Source: Chlorobiota bacterium (GTDB lineage Bacteria > Bacteroidota > Ignavibacteria > Kapaibacteriales > NICIL-2). Taken from it: DNA of 64,000 nt. The notes under the pieces are model-generated. The model searched no databases and was not told where the DNA came from. It saw only the letters and a list, made by a program, of their open reading frames with translations. Where the stretch lies: positions 1 through 64,000 of the forward strand of contig JAOAEV010000008.1 in the NCBI GenBank assembly GCA_026416585.1, read 5' to 3'. Positions 20,010 to 28,283 of this stretch are shown here, piece by piece. Positions within the stretch are counted from its first letter, which is position 1, and the number at the start of each line of letters is the position of its first letter. The translations under genes were made by a program, and so were the position numbers.

Positions 20010-20530
20010 TCGGGTTTCTCCAGCGGTGGTTGAAGTCTCCGGTCACGACGAATACCTGGACGCCCATCAGGCCCATCACGCTGAAGCAGTGCACGCTGTA
20101 GCGATTCCATAAAACGCACTTCGAACACGACGAGCTTAGCATACTGCTGGGGCGTCAGAAGGTGGCGCACTGCATTCAAGCGTTCGGTAATCGCCTGTGC
20201 AAATTGCTGCATCCTCTTAACAACCTGCTCGCTTTTTCCGTTAAGCTCAGAGTCCGACACTTTTGCTTTTACAGCTGCTTCGAGTTCATCAACAGCATCG
20301 TGTAATTCTTTTCGTGCCTGGTCAATTTTTTTCTGTCCTTCATTGTAGCGAACAAAAAATTTTTCGGCTGTTTGCTCATCAAGATCGAGCGTCTCGATAA
20401 GCTTGAGCTTTTTGAATTGTGCCAAACGCTTATGTCCTTGTTCTGCAGCAGGCGGCTGCGCAACAAGCGAGACCGTCGCGATTGCAATCAATACTGCCAT
20501 CCAATAATGACCCTTACTGGTACGAAACAT
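20006..20530 (-). CDS. Spy/LTXXQ-like periplasmic protein
   Basis: This 174-residue protein has a signal peptide (about residues 8-25, ending SLVAQ-P) followed by an entirely helical, charged region with LTPQQYAKLVVFEVRF near residue 135. That arrangement resembles the LTXXQ motif of Spy, CpxP and CnrX-type periplasmic proteins. The gene overlaps the anti-sigma stop by 17 bases, so it is third in a sigma/anti-sigma/effector unit. It may sense or buffer envelope stress. An internal ATG at 20500 would also give a signal peptide. The family call is by pattern only. Confidence 0.6.
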   Translation of the reverse strand: MFRTSKGHYWMAVLIAIATVSLVAQPPAAEQGHKRLAQFKKLKLIETLDLDEQTAEKFFVRYNEGQKKIDQARKELHDAVDELEAAVKAKVSDSELNGKSEQVVKRMQQFAQAITERLNAVRHLLTPQQYAKLVVFEVRFMESLQRALLQRDGPDGRPGIRRDRRLQPPLEKPD

Positions 20531-21119
20531 CGCTCAAAACCTCGACAAATTGTTCAACAAACTGAGAATCGAGTTCTTCGTAGGGGAATGTGGCAAGAGC
20601 AACAGCATCGGGGACGAGTGATTCTTCACGAGTGTTTTTTGACGAACTACGCACGTGCTCGCTCTGCTTAGGTGTTTTGCTGGCAACATTGGAAGGACTA
20701 TCAAGCGATTTTGAAGCAATAGTCGCCGTACGCTCGTCCCGTTGTTGTGGCGAAAAGCCATGTGTCTCGAGCGACGTGCGTTCAACTGTGCGACCAAGTG
20801 GACGGAGTGCAAGCGTCAGAACAACAGCCGTAGCGATCGAAGCTACAGCCACCGCCCACCAGCGGTAATGCATAAAAAAACGACGGCGGCGGGGAACAAG
20901 ATGCTCAGAGAGCACAGCACTGATGTTACGTGACTCCCACTGCAATTGCTGGCGAATGCGTTCCGCGGGTAATACCGCGAACACTGTGCGAAGGTGTTCT
21001 ACCTCGGCGCAAAGCTCCGGCGACAGCATGAGTGCCTCTTCGACAAGACGACGCTCAGTCTCATTAAGCAGGCCGGAGATATAGTCTGGAAGCAGCGAGC
21101 GTATGTATTCGGTATTCAT
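20514..21119 (-). CDS. Membrane-anchored anti-sigma factor
   Basis: This 201-residue protein has a cytoplasmic N-terminal helical domain resembling anti-sigma domains (YISGLLNETERRLVEEAL). One membrane helix follows at about residues 88-107 (WWAVAVASIATAVVLTLAL), then a periplasmic tail of about 90 residues with low complexity. No HxxxCxxC zinc motif is visible, so it is not the zinc-binding type. The start overlaps the sigma-factor stop (ATGA). By position it should bind and restrain the ECF sigma factor. Confidence 0.75.
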   Translation of the reverse strand: MNTEYIRSLLPDYISGLLNETERRLVEEALMLSPELCAEVEHLRTVFAVLPAERIRQQLQWESRNISAVLSEHLVPRRRRFFMHYRWWAVAVASIATAVVLTLALRPLGRTVERTSLETHGFSPQQRDERTATIASKSLDSPSNVASKTPKQSEHVRSSSKNTREESLVPDAVALATFPYEELDSQFVEQFVEVLSDVSYQ

Positions 21120-21721
21120 CGCTGTGCACCATTAGAAATGGGACGACCGAGCAACGCTGCAATCTTGCGAATAGCATGGTAGTAATTCGCTTTTAGGCCA
21201 CTGACGCTTGTTCCAAGGATGTCAGCAATTTCTTCGTAGCTTAATCCCTCCACGTACCGCAGATAAAACGTTTCGCGTTGTTTGGGTGGAAGCTTCGCAA
21301 GAATGCCATGGAAGAAATCAATAAATTCTCTGTCTTCCAACTCGCGATCGGGCAATGGCAACGTCGAGGGGAGTTCTTCGCCGCTCTCGACACAGCCGTC
21401 AAGAGGGACAAAACGCTTCCACCGCTTACGATATGACAAACACGTGTTGACAGTGATACGATAAAGCCACGTCTGGATCGAACTTTCTCCCTTGAAGCGT
21501 GGCAATGCTTGTAATGCACGGATAAAGGTCTCCTGTGCAACGTCGGCAGCATCATCTCGATTGCCATCGAGGTGGCGTAAAGCGATGCCATACACAAAAC
21601 GCTGATAGGTACGGATGAACCGTGATGCTGCTCGTTCACGATCGCCATCAGTCAGCTCCCGTAGGAGAGCGGTTTCTTCGGCTGTAAGCGCCATTGCGTG
21701 GGACGCCATTGTTGGGATCAT
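21116..21721 (-). CDS. ECF-type RNA polymerase sigma factor
   Basis: This protein of up to 201 residues has sigma-70 region 2 (FVYGIALRHLDGNRDDAADVAQETFIRA and IQTWLYRITVNTC) and region 4 (LPPKQRETFYLRYVEGLSYEEIADILG). Regions 1 and 3 are absent, as in the ECF subfamily. The start could be the ATG at 21721, 21709 or 21694. It is followed by a membrane anti-sigma factor and a Spy-like protein, so it probably controls a cell-envelope response. A 7-bp inverted repeat lies just upstream. Confidence 0.92.
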   Translation of the reverse strand: MIPTMASHAMALTAEETALLRELTDGDRERAASRFIRTYQRFVYGIALRHLDGNRDDAADVAQETFIRALQALPRFKGESSIQTWLYRITVNTCLSYRKRWKRFVPLDGCVESGEELPSTLPLPDRELEDREFIDFFHGILAKLPPKQRETFYLRYVEGLSYEEIADILGTSVSGLKANYYHAIRKIAALLGRPISNGAQR

Positions 21722-21737
21722 TAGTGCTATCGACTCA

Positions 21738-21762
21738 CACGCTTTGACGCATCAGAAGCGTG
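21738..21762. terminator. Hairpin between the YbjN-like gene and the sigma factor
   Basis: CACGCTT (21738-21744) and AAGCGTG (21756-21762) form a perfect 7-bp stem around an 11-base loop that can add three more pairs. It sits between the stop of the YbjN-like gene and the sigma-factor start. No T-run follows on either strand. It may separate the two transcripts or be an operator for the sigma gene. Confidence 0.35.
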
Positions 21763-21789
21763 GAAGGTTTAATGGCGGCCCCGTTCTAT

Positions 21790-22230
21790 CTACTCCATTT
21801 GCACGTCGGCAGCACGCTGCCCACCAGCCATCGCGACGATTTCGTCGTCGTAGTGATCGGCAATAATTGCCACGCTCATTACGGTTGTAACGAGCTCATT
21901 GCGATCGAGATTCGACGCGGTTACGGAGTGCGAAAAAACTATCGTGTCATCAAAAAGCAAACCGAAGCCACCAAGATGAATCTCTGCATTTTTTCGGAGG
22001 AGAAAGCGCATGAGCTGTTCGTCTATTGTCGCACCTGAGACCACGTGCGCCATACATTCGACGACGCACTCGATCTCGGTAAATGGACGGACCACAATGA
22101 TTACCTGGGTCGAGCCATGAGAGACAGCAAACGATCCGTTGGAGAAAGGAACATATTCGGGGAATGCATCACGGAGAATTGTCTCGACACGTTGTCGTGT
22201 TAACTCGATGAGTTCCTGTGGTGTCGTCAT
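21790..22230 (-). CDS. YbjN/type III chaperone-fold protein
   Basis: This 146-residue soluble protein has the YbjN-like alternation: FSNGSFAVSHGSTQVIIVVRP, then LMRFLLRKNAEIHLGGFGL and a C-terminal helix containing DHYDDEIVAM. YbjN-like folds resemble type III secretion chaperones and often bind partner proteins, but no reaction is known. It lies 33 bases after pspA on the same strand, and the two may be co-transcribed. The assignment is by pattern and is moderate. Confidence 0.6.
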   Translation of the reverse strand: MTTPQELIELTRQRVETILRDAFPEYVPFSNGSFAVSHGSTQVIIVVRPFTEIECVVECMAHVVSGATIDEQLMRFLLRKNAEIHLGGFGLLFDDTIVFSHSVTASNLDRNELVTTVMSVAIIADHYDDEIVAMAGGQRAADVQME

Positions 22231-22263
22231 AATTGCTCTCCAGCAAGTAGTTGAAATATGTGG

Positions 22264-22959
22264 TTAGGATGGACTGTTCTCACCAGTACTCGATGGTAGC
22301 TGTCCGAGCGATGATTTCAGTTTGGCAAGTTCTTCTTCGACAGTCGCACTCGAACCAAGCAGTTTGAACTCTTGCTCAAGCGAAGTACTCTCGCCCGCCA
22401 ATTGCTCAAATGCTGTTGCTTCTGCCTCAAGTTGTTCGATTTTGCCTTCAAATTTATCGAACTTTGAAAATGCATCAGATCCAACGCCGCTGAATGCTTG
22501 GGCAATCTGCTTTTGTGCTTTTGCTGCTTGCGAACGCGCAATCAATGTACTTTGTCGTGCACGGGCTTCATCGAGTTTTGCCTTGAGCTGATCAAGTTGG
22601 GCACGAAGTTTTGCCGTTGTTTGTTTTGCCTGCTCATAAATGGGTTGCAGATCAGCAGCGTTGCGGTCCGCAACAGCTTTTTTCTCCAACGCTGCACGTG
22701 CCAAGTCTTCTCGATTTGCCTGCAACGCATGAACCGCTTTTTGCTGCCAGTCGCGTGATTGTTCCTGTGCTTTGAGGATTTTTCGTTCGAGGGACTTTTC
22801 GTTTGCAATAGCTTGTGCAACAGCAAGGGTAGCTTTATTGACCGACTCTTCCATTTCGATGACCATCTGCTTGAGCATTTTTTCTGGGTCTTCGGCGCGG
22901 TCGAGGGCGTCATTGACGTTGGCTTTGAAGATGTCGGCTATACGACGAAAAATACTCAT
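22264..22959 (-). CDS. pspA: PspA/IM30 (Vipp1) family membrane-stress protein
   Basis: This 231-residue protein is almost entirely coiled coil and begins with the family amphipathic helix (MSIFRRIADIFKANVNDAL), followed by AEDPEKMLKQMVIEME. PspA and Vipp1 proteins are ESCRT-III relatives that form rods and rings on damaged inner membranes. It is close to a sigma/anti-sigma/Spy-like set, which suggests an envelope-stress neighbourhood. A TAGTTTTG element lies 36 bases upstream of its ATG. Confidence 0.92.
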   Translation of the reverse strand: MSIFRRIADIFKANVNDALDRAEDPEKMLKQMVIEMEESVNKATLAVAQAIANEKSLERKILKAQEQSRDWQQKAVHALQANREDLARAALEKKAVADRNAADLQPIYEQAKQTTAKLRAQLDQLKAKLDEARARQSTLIARSQAAKAQKQIAQAFSGVGSDAFSKFDKFEGKIEQLEAEATAFEQLAGESTSLEQEFKLLGSSATVEEELAKLKSSLGQLPSSTGENSPS

Positions 22960-22994
22960 AACCGCTTCTGTCTCGTGTGTTGACCAGTTCAGTT

Positions 22995-23002
22995 CAAAAC
23001 TA
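22995..23002 (-). promoter_or_regulatory. Candidate promoter -7 element for pspA
   Basis: On the minus strand, TAGTTTTG matches TAnnTTTG. It is in the 54-base gap between the nitrilase-family gene and pspA, pointing toward pspA. A -33 TTG is not obvious. Confidence 0.4.
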
Positions 23003-23013
23003 CGAACTAATAA

Positions 23014-23805
23014 TCACAGTCGGTATGCCCATGGACGACGGTCGGCGAAAATATCGTTGATTGAATTGAAAGATTTATTCCGCGTCCGCGTGGGTTCTAT
23101 TGGTGCGGTAGCAATTCCTTCCGTATCGGGCGGAAGTTCGGTAATTACCATGCCGTTATAATTATAAATTGCTGATCGCCCATTGAACGATAGCGTTTCA
23201 GTACCATCGGATTCGCTCCCGATGCGGTTGGCAACAGCAACGTACACTTTGTTTTCGAGTGCACGAACTGGCATCGCCATCCGCCAAACGTGAGTCACCA
23301 GATTTGATGGACATGCAATAACATCAGCACCCCCGAGTGCAAGTGTCCGTGCTGCCTCAGGAAAACGCCAGTCGTAACAGATCATTGTCCCGAGCCGCAC
23401 ATCAAGCCAGCTAAAGTCAAGCACAAAGAAGCCCGTATCTCCTTCGTCGAAGACAAATTGTTCACGATAGAATAGATGCGTCTTGCGGTAGTAGTGCCGC
23501 TCGCCGCGCGGATCAAACACGACAGCAGAATTGAATAGTCGAGAGCCATCCCGTTCAGGGAATCCCACAACAACGACTTTTTCCTGCCGCTTTGCAGTAT
23601 TCTCGAGTGCATTGAGAATAACAGAATTACGTTCGAGGGCGATCGCTTCCACCTGGTGGCGCGTTGTAAAAAAATAACCACTCAGCGCTAATTCAGGGAA
23701 CACAACCACCTCCGCCTCGGCACGGTCAAGCAGCGCACAAATTCGTTCGAGATTGATCTCGACTTCGCCGAATGCAGGGTGCATCTGTACAACTGCGAGA
23801 TTCAT
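23014..23805 (-). CDS. Carbon-nitrogen hydrolase (nitrilase superfamily amidase)
   Basis: From the ATG at 23805 the protein has 263 residues. The nitrilase catalytic triad is complete: Glu in FPELALSGYF (about residue 40), Lys in RKTHLFY (about 107) and Cys in MICYDWRFPE (about 142). Members hydrolyse amides such as omega-amides or N-carbamoyl compounds; the substrate here cannot be read from sequence. The frame extends 26 codons further, but that part precedes the MNLAVVQM start typical of the family. It is divergent from the FliO-domain gene. Confidence 0.88.
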   Translation of the reverse strand: MNLAVVQMHPAFGEVEINLERICALLDRAEAEVVVFPELALSGYFFTTRHQVEAIALERNSVILNALENTAKRQEKVVVVGFPERDGSRLFNSAVVFDPRGERHYYRKTHLFYREQFVFDEGDTGFFVLDFSWLDVRLGTMICYDWRFPEAARTLALGGADVIACPSNLVTHVWRMAMPVRALENKVYVAVANRIGSESDGTETLSFNGRSAIYNYNGMVITELPPDTEGIATAPIEPTRTRNKSFNSINDIFADRRPWAYRL

Positions 23806-23888
23806 AAGCGGCGCTATAGAATTCAGGCGAAAAATACAGCAGCAATTTCCTAAGTTCGAGTGTGTTGCCCATCTGGAGACCAACGGCG

Positions 23889-24266
23889 ATGGATTCGAAT
23901 ATGCTCAATGCACTGCTCGTACTGCTCGCAGGGATAGCGTTCTTGGCAATTATCGCATTCATCCTCCGTCGGCTGGCAAGTGGTCGAGCTTCTACACACG
24001 GTTTGCCGATTCGAATTATATCCCGGCAACCGATCGGAGGCAAAGCCGCGCTCGTTGTCGCCGATGTTGGTGATAAACGGCTACTACTGGGAGTAACAGA
24101 ACATTCTGTCACCCTTCTTGCAACACTGGAACGTACCACGTCAAGTACCACGAGCAAAACAACAGCACCGAGAGTAACACCGGCCCCGCAAATGCACCCA
24201 CCATCGCCAGCGGAGCTGTCATTCCGTGCATATCTGGCTTCGATGTTTCAGCGGACAGAGAAATAA
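23889..24266 (+). CDS. FliO-domain membrane protein
   Basis: From the ATG at 23889 the protein has 125 residues: one N-terminal membrane helix (about 6-27), then a small domain containing IRIISRQPIGGKAALVVADV and KRLLLGVTEHSVTLL, which is the core pattern of flagellar export protein FliO. A Ser/Thr/Pro-rich tail follows. FliO helps assemble the FliPQR export gate. No other flagellar gene is in the window, so this could be a stray flagellar gene or a FliO-like domain used elsewhere. mreB begins 115 bases later. Confidence 0.65.
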   Translation: MDSNMLNALLVLLAGIAFLAIIAFILRRLASGRASTHGLPIRIISRQPIGGKAALVVADVGDKRLLLGVTEHSVTLLATLERTTSSTTSKTTAPRVTPAPQMHPPSPAELSFRAYLASMFQRTEK

Positions 24267-24301
24267 TCCATCGGCAGGGGCAAACCCACTGAGAAAGTTC
24301 G

Positions 24302-24309
24302 TAGTTTTG
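24302..24309 (+). promoter_or_regulatory. Candidate promoter -7 element for mreBCD
   Basis: TAGTTTTG matches TAnnTTTG exactly. It lies 72 bases before the mreB ATG in the 115-base gap. Just downstream, GTGCCA (24309-24314) and TGGCGC (24323-24328) can pair as a 6-bp stem in the leader. A -33 TTG is not evident. Confidence 0.4.
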
Positions 24310-24381
24310 TGCCAGCCACTGTTGGCGCGCACGCACCCTGTTGGCATGGTGTGGTAGAGGACAGTTTTTTCCGCACGCTTC

Positions 24382-25404
24382 ATGAAATTTTCGTTTTTAT
24401 CGAACGACGTTGCTATTGATCTTGGCACCGCAAACACACTCGTGTGGATGAAAGGCAAAGGCATCGTTCTCAACGAGCCGTCAATTGTCGCATTCGACCG
24501 CACGACGAAAAACATTATCGCCGTTGGGCACGAAGCAAACGCGATGGTCGGCAAAACCCACAAGGATATTCGGACGATTCGCCCACTGAAAGATGGGGTC
24601 ATTGCCGATTTCGACATCGCCGAAGGGATGCTCCGAGCCTTCATTCGGAAGGTTTCGCAGTCGTGGCAGCCAGTTCGGCGTGTTGTGATCTGCGTCCCCT
24701 CAGGCATCACAGAAGTCGAAAAACGTGCAGTCCGTGACAGCGCAGAGCATGCTGGCGCTAAGGAAGTCTATCTAATCGCCGAACCGATGGCTGCAGCTAT
24801 TGGCGTAGGCTTGGACGTCCACGAACCTATTGGGAATATGATCGTGGACATCGGCGGTGGAACAACCGAGATTGCTGTCATTGCACTATCCGGCATTGTC
24901 AGCGACGAATCCATTCGCGTTGCCGGCGATGAGATGACTGATGCAATTGTACAGTACTTCAAACGCAAGCATAACATCCTGATCGGCGAGCGCACCGCAG
25001 AAATCATCAAACACGAAGTTGGCTCTGCCTATCCGATCGAGGAGGATGTGATCATCGAGGTCAAGGGACGTGATCTTCTTGAGGGCATTCCTCGTATGAT
25101 CGAGGTCAGTAGTGCCGACATTCGTGAAGCCCTCGAAGGAACAGTGCAACTGATTATTGACGCTATCATGAACCTTCTCGAGCGTACACCACCGGAATTA
25201 TCAGCAGATATCTTCGATCGTGGAATCATCTTGACTGGTGGAGGTGCCTTGCTCAAGGGTCTCGATGAACGTATCGCACGAGAAACACGCTTACCAGTTC
25301 ATGTCGCCGACGATCCACTCACTGCAGTCGCGCGAGGCTCAGGTCGAGTGCTCGAAAATCTCCCGGAATATGCTTCGGTGCTGCTCAAGTCGAAGCGGTA
25401 CTGA
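24382..25404 (+). CDS. mreB: Rod shape-determining protein MreB
   Basis: This 340-residue actin homologue polymerises on the inner membrane and guides lateral wall synthesis. The nucleotide-binding signatures are clear: DLGTANTLVW near residue 13, DIGGGTTEIAVIALSG near 157, and LTGGGALLKGLD near 290. It is the first gene of mreBCD, six bases ahead of mreC. Length and motifs are typical, and it supports a rod-shaped cell. Confidence 0.97.
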   Translation: MKFSFLSNDVAIDLGTANTLVWMKGKGIVLNEPSIVAFDRTTKNIIAVGHEANAMVGKTHKDIRTIRPLKDGVIADFDIAEGMLRAFIRKVSQSWQPVRRVVICVPSGITEVEKRAVRDSAEHAGAKEVYLIAEPMAAAIGVGLDVHEPIGNMIVDIGGGTTEIAVIALSGIVSDESIRVAGDEMTDAIVQYFKRKHNILIGERTAEIIKHEVGSAYPIEEDVIIEVKGRDLLEGIPRMIEVSSADIREALEGTVQLIIDAIMNLLERTPPELSADIFDRGIILTGGGALLKGLDERIARETRLPVHVADDPLTAVARGSGRVLENLPEYASVLLKSKRY

Positions 25405-25410
25405 TGCGCC

Positions 25411-26265
25411 ATGCAACGGGTCGTCGAATGGCTTATCCGCTACCGTGAGCACGTCGTTACAACCCTTCTTTCGGTGATCGCTATATCACTAATGTCGTAT
25501 GGCAATGTCACGCAGTTAGGGGGCTTCCGCGCACTCATTATCGGTGGACTTGGAATGCTGCAAGAAGCATTTGCGTGGATACCAAACCCTGTCGCACTAC
25601 AGCGAGAGAATCGTGCGTTGCGCCAGATCAACATGGAACTATTGCAAGAAACGATGGTTCTTCGCCGAGCAGGAATTGAGAACGAGCAACTTCGCCGCAT
25701 GCTTGCACTTCGGCAGCAATCACGCTTACCACTATTGAGCGCATCAGTTATCGGTAAGACTGTTTTTCGCACGCGGCAATTCATTACAATTGATCGTGGC
25801 ACTACCAGTGGAGTACGCGTCGGCATGAACGTTATCACTGATGCAGGACTCGTCGGGACTATAGTTGGTGCAAGTAGCAATTACTCGATTGTCCAAACAC
25901 TTTTCAATCGCGATGTGCGCGTTAGTGCTCGTATAGTGTCAACACGCGATGAAGGTATCATTGTGTGGGATGGTTTCGAGTATCTTCTGGCACAGAACAT
26001 TCCAAAATCACATCGTGTCAATGTCGGCGATACCGTTGTAACCAGTGGATTAAGTACACGTTTTGTTCCAGAAATCCCCATTGGCATCATCCGGAGCGTG
26101 ATCAATGATCCCAACTCGATGTTCCATCGCATCACAGTCGAGCCGAATGTTGAATTTTGGCGGTTGGAGCAAGTATTCGTCATCATGCAGTTGCCACCGA
26201 CAGAGCACGCCGAGTTGGAGCGTTCACTCCAGAAATATATCGAACAGCGTATGAGGGGGAAATGA
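25411..26265 (+). CDS. mreC: Rod shape-determining protein MreC
   Basis: This 284-residue protein has a single N-terminal membrane helix (about 14-32), a coiled coil (about 65-95, with ENRALRQINMELLQE) and the periplasmic double beta-barrel domain (VIGKTVFRTRQFITIDRG, then GLVGTIVGASSNYSIVQTL). MreC links MreB to the periplasmic wall-synthesis machinery. It is in the usual mreBCD order. Confidence 0.93.
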   Translation: MQRVVEWLIRYREHVVTTLLSVIAISLMSYGNVTQLGGFRALIIGGLGMLQEAFAWIPNPVALQRENRALRQINMELLQETMVLRRAGIENEQLRRMLALRQQSRLPLLSASVIGKTVFRTRQFITIDRGTTSGVRVGMNVITDAGLVGTIVGASSNYSIVQTLFNRDVRVSARIVSTRDEGIIVWDGFEYLLAQNIPKSHRVNVGDTVVTSGLSTRFVPEIPIGIIRSVINDPNSMFHRITVEPNVEFWRLEQVFVIMQLPPTEHAELERSLQKYIEQRMRGK

Positions 26266-26287
26266 GGTCCTTTTGGCAGGTGCTCAC

Positions 26288-26788
26288 ATGATCATGAAAG
26301 AGTACGGTCTCTACGCTGTTCTCGCACTGCTAACCATTCTGGTGAGCACGGTTGCCAGCAACTTACTCTCGGTGGGAGGAATCACTCCAGATCTGCTGTT
26401 GCTCGTGGTAGTTGCCGTTGCACTTACGAAAGGACAATTTGCAGCGATCATTTTCGGCTTTGCCAGCGGATTGATTTTCGATCTTATCTCGACCGATGTT
26501 GTTGGGTCGAACGCTCTCGTCAAAATGCTGGCTGGTTATGTAGCGGGTTTTTTCTGGCGGGAGGGTTCGACAGTATCTGAAAGCATTGGATCGCTTCGAT
26601 ACGTAACGGTCACCCTGTTGTGTGCTTTTGTGCACAATGCTGTGTACTACCTGTTGTACACCCGCCCGGCAGACATTCCATTTGTCGAGTTCTACTTGAA
26701 AAACGGTGTCGCTGCTGCACTCTATACAACAGCTCTCGCACTACTGCCCTATTTCTACGCATCGCGCCGGCGAGAGGAAGGTGCCTAA
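26288..26788 (+). CDS. mreD: Rod shape-determining protein MreD
   Basis: This is a roughly 166-residue polytopic membrane protein with about five helices and the MreD pattern (GGITPDLLLLVVVAVALTKG, then GFASGLIFDLIS). I prefer the ATG at 26288, 22 bases after mreC. The frame opens at a TTG at 26273, and another ATG is at 26294. The usual next gene, the PBP2 transpeptidase, is absent here; instead the convergent nosY overlaps the last four bases. Confidence 0.88.
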   Translation: MIMKEYGLYAVLALLTILVSTVASNLLSVGGITPDLLLLVVVAVALTKGQFAAIIFGFASGLIFDLISTDVVGSNALVKMLAGYVAGFFWREGSTVSESIGSLRYVTVTLLCAFVHNAVYYLLYTRPADIPFVEFYLKNGVAAALYTTALALLPYFYASRRREEGA

Positions 26789-27558
26789 AAATCACACCGA
26801 CGGAATATGCGCTCACCGCGGATTAACGGATAGGCAATCCAAACAGATACAATCACAGCTATCACCAAAATGCTGCGTTCGGAACTAAAAAAATCCCGCA
26901 AGACAGCACCTGTGATACCAAGAAGAGCCGCGGTATCCGAATGTAATAGGACTGCTATACGGATGGCGTCAATCGGGTTGAATGCTAACAAGAGCAACAA
27001 TGCTCTCTCGAATGGATATTCTTGCAGCAAAGCCATCAAAGAAACCAACAGGGCATCGTAGAACACCGCGCAGTACAGCCACACTAAGAGGGTCATACCC
27101 ACACCTTTAGCTTTATCTGGCTGCCCGACTGCAATACGATAGGCAAGCGCACCAAAACATAATGTAAGCACAAGCGCTGTTGTCCCAACAATGGCAACAT
27201 CATAATTCTGCCAAATGGCATAGGTAAATGTGAACGGAACTTCGCACACCACCGCTAATGCAGCGATATTCCCTACCCACTGTCCCCAATAGTATGCACC
27301 ACGCCCGATGGGCTGAGCAAGCATCAGTTCTGTGAACTCTCGATTATTGTAATATTCCATCGCCACAAGAACAAGCGTTACAAGCGGCACTACCAGCAAA
27401 CACAAACTAACAATAGATAACGTTACTTTTGATGGATCACCACCAAATAACGAAAGTGCAGCAACAATGAGAGTGATGCCTATACCGTATCCGATCACTG
27501 CTCGACTACGAATAGTACGCAAGAACGCAGAGCGCGCCAAAACCAGAGTTACTGCCAT
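26785..27558 (-). CDS. nosY: NosY-like ABC transporter permease for NosZ maturation
   Basis: This 257-residue membrane protein has six predicted helices and belongs to the ABC-2 permease type found in nos clusters. With NosF and NosD it forms the complex that supplies sulfur for, or assembles, the copper-sulfide centre of NosZ. The ATG at 27558 overlaps nosF by ten bases; an in-frame ATG at 27585 would overlap by 37. It is the last gene of the nos operon and meets mreD tail to tail. Confidence 0.88.
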   Translation of the reverse strand: MAVTLVLARSAFLRTIRSRAVIGYGIGITLIVAALSLFGGDPSKVTLSIVSLCLLVVPLVTLVLVAMEYYNNREFTELMLAQPIGRGAYYWGQWVGNIAALAVVCEVPFTFTYAIWQNYDVAIVGTTALVLTLCFGALAYRIAVGQPDKAKGVGMTLLVWLYCAVFYDALLVSLMALLQEYPFERALLLLLAFNPIDAIRIAVLLHSDTAALLGITGAVLRDFFSSERSILVIAVIVSVWIAYPLIRGERIFRRCDF

Positions 27559-28283
27559 AGGATTCCGTCTTGATTGAGATACCATGCAATTGCACCCATC
27601 AGACTTGTCGCAGCAGACCGCACCATCAGCGATGCAATCGTTTCGTCTATTCGTACAACGCCGTCATACAGATACACAACTCGGTCCGCTACTTCAAGTG
27701 CATCGTTCGGGCTATGTGTAGTAAGAACAATCGTTTTCCCCTGCCGCTTTTCTTGCACGATCTTCGATTTTATCAGCTCTGTCGAGATAGGATCAAGTCC
27801 AGCAGTGGGCTCATCGAGCAACAACAATGTTGGCGAAAAATAGAATGCTAACGCCGCACTGACTCGTTGACGCTGACCACCAGAGAGTGAGCCAAGCTGT
27901 TTTTCCTGCAGCATCTCTATTTGTAGTTGATTGTATAATTGGCGATCATATGTTGAGCAATCACTCCTAATCATCTCCAGCAGCTTGAATAGCTCTCGAA
28001 CGGTCATCGTTTCAGGGTATCGTGCAATCTGTGGCATATAGCCTATCGCATGGCGGAACTTCATCCCATTTTCGATATTGCTTTCACACCCAAAGAGACT
28101 AATCGTACCACGATCGGGACGAACAAGACCGACAATACATTTGATCAATGTGCTCTTCCCAGAACCGTTCGGACCCATCAATGCAACGACCTCGCCAGCA
28201 TGAAACTCGATACTCACGCCGCAGAGTGCTCGGTGTTTCCCATACTGTTTGAACAAATCAGTGACCGTCAGCGCGTCGTTCAT
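27549..28283 (-). CDS. nosF: NosF-like ABC transporter ATP-binding protein
   Basis: From the ATG at 28283 the protein has 244 residues with all ABC ATPase motifs: Walker A GPNGSGKST, signature LSGGQRQR, Walker B LLLLDEPTAGLD and switch histidine TTHS. It powers the NosDFY complex. The start overlaps the nosD 3' end by 26 bases. The frame is open 26 codons further upstream (another ATG at 28298), but those residues do not match the family. Confidence 0.92.
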   Translation of the reverse strand: MNDALTVTDLFKQYGKHRALCGVSIEFHAGEVVALMGPNGSGKSTLIKCIVGLVRPDRGTISLFGCESNIENGMKFRHAIGYMPQIARYPETMTVRELFKLLEMIRSDCSTYDRQLYNQLQIEMLQEKQLGSLSGGQRQRVSAALAFYFSPTLLLLDEPTAGLDPISTELIKSKIVQEKRQGKTIVLTTHSPNDALEVADRVVYLYDGVVRIDETIASLMVRSAATSLMGAIAWYLNQDGILWQ

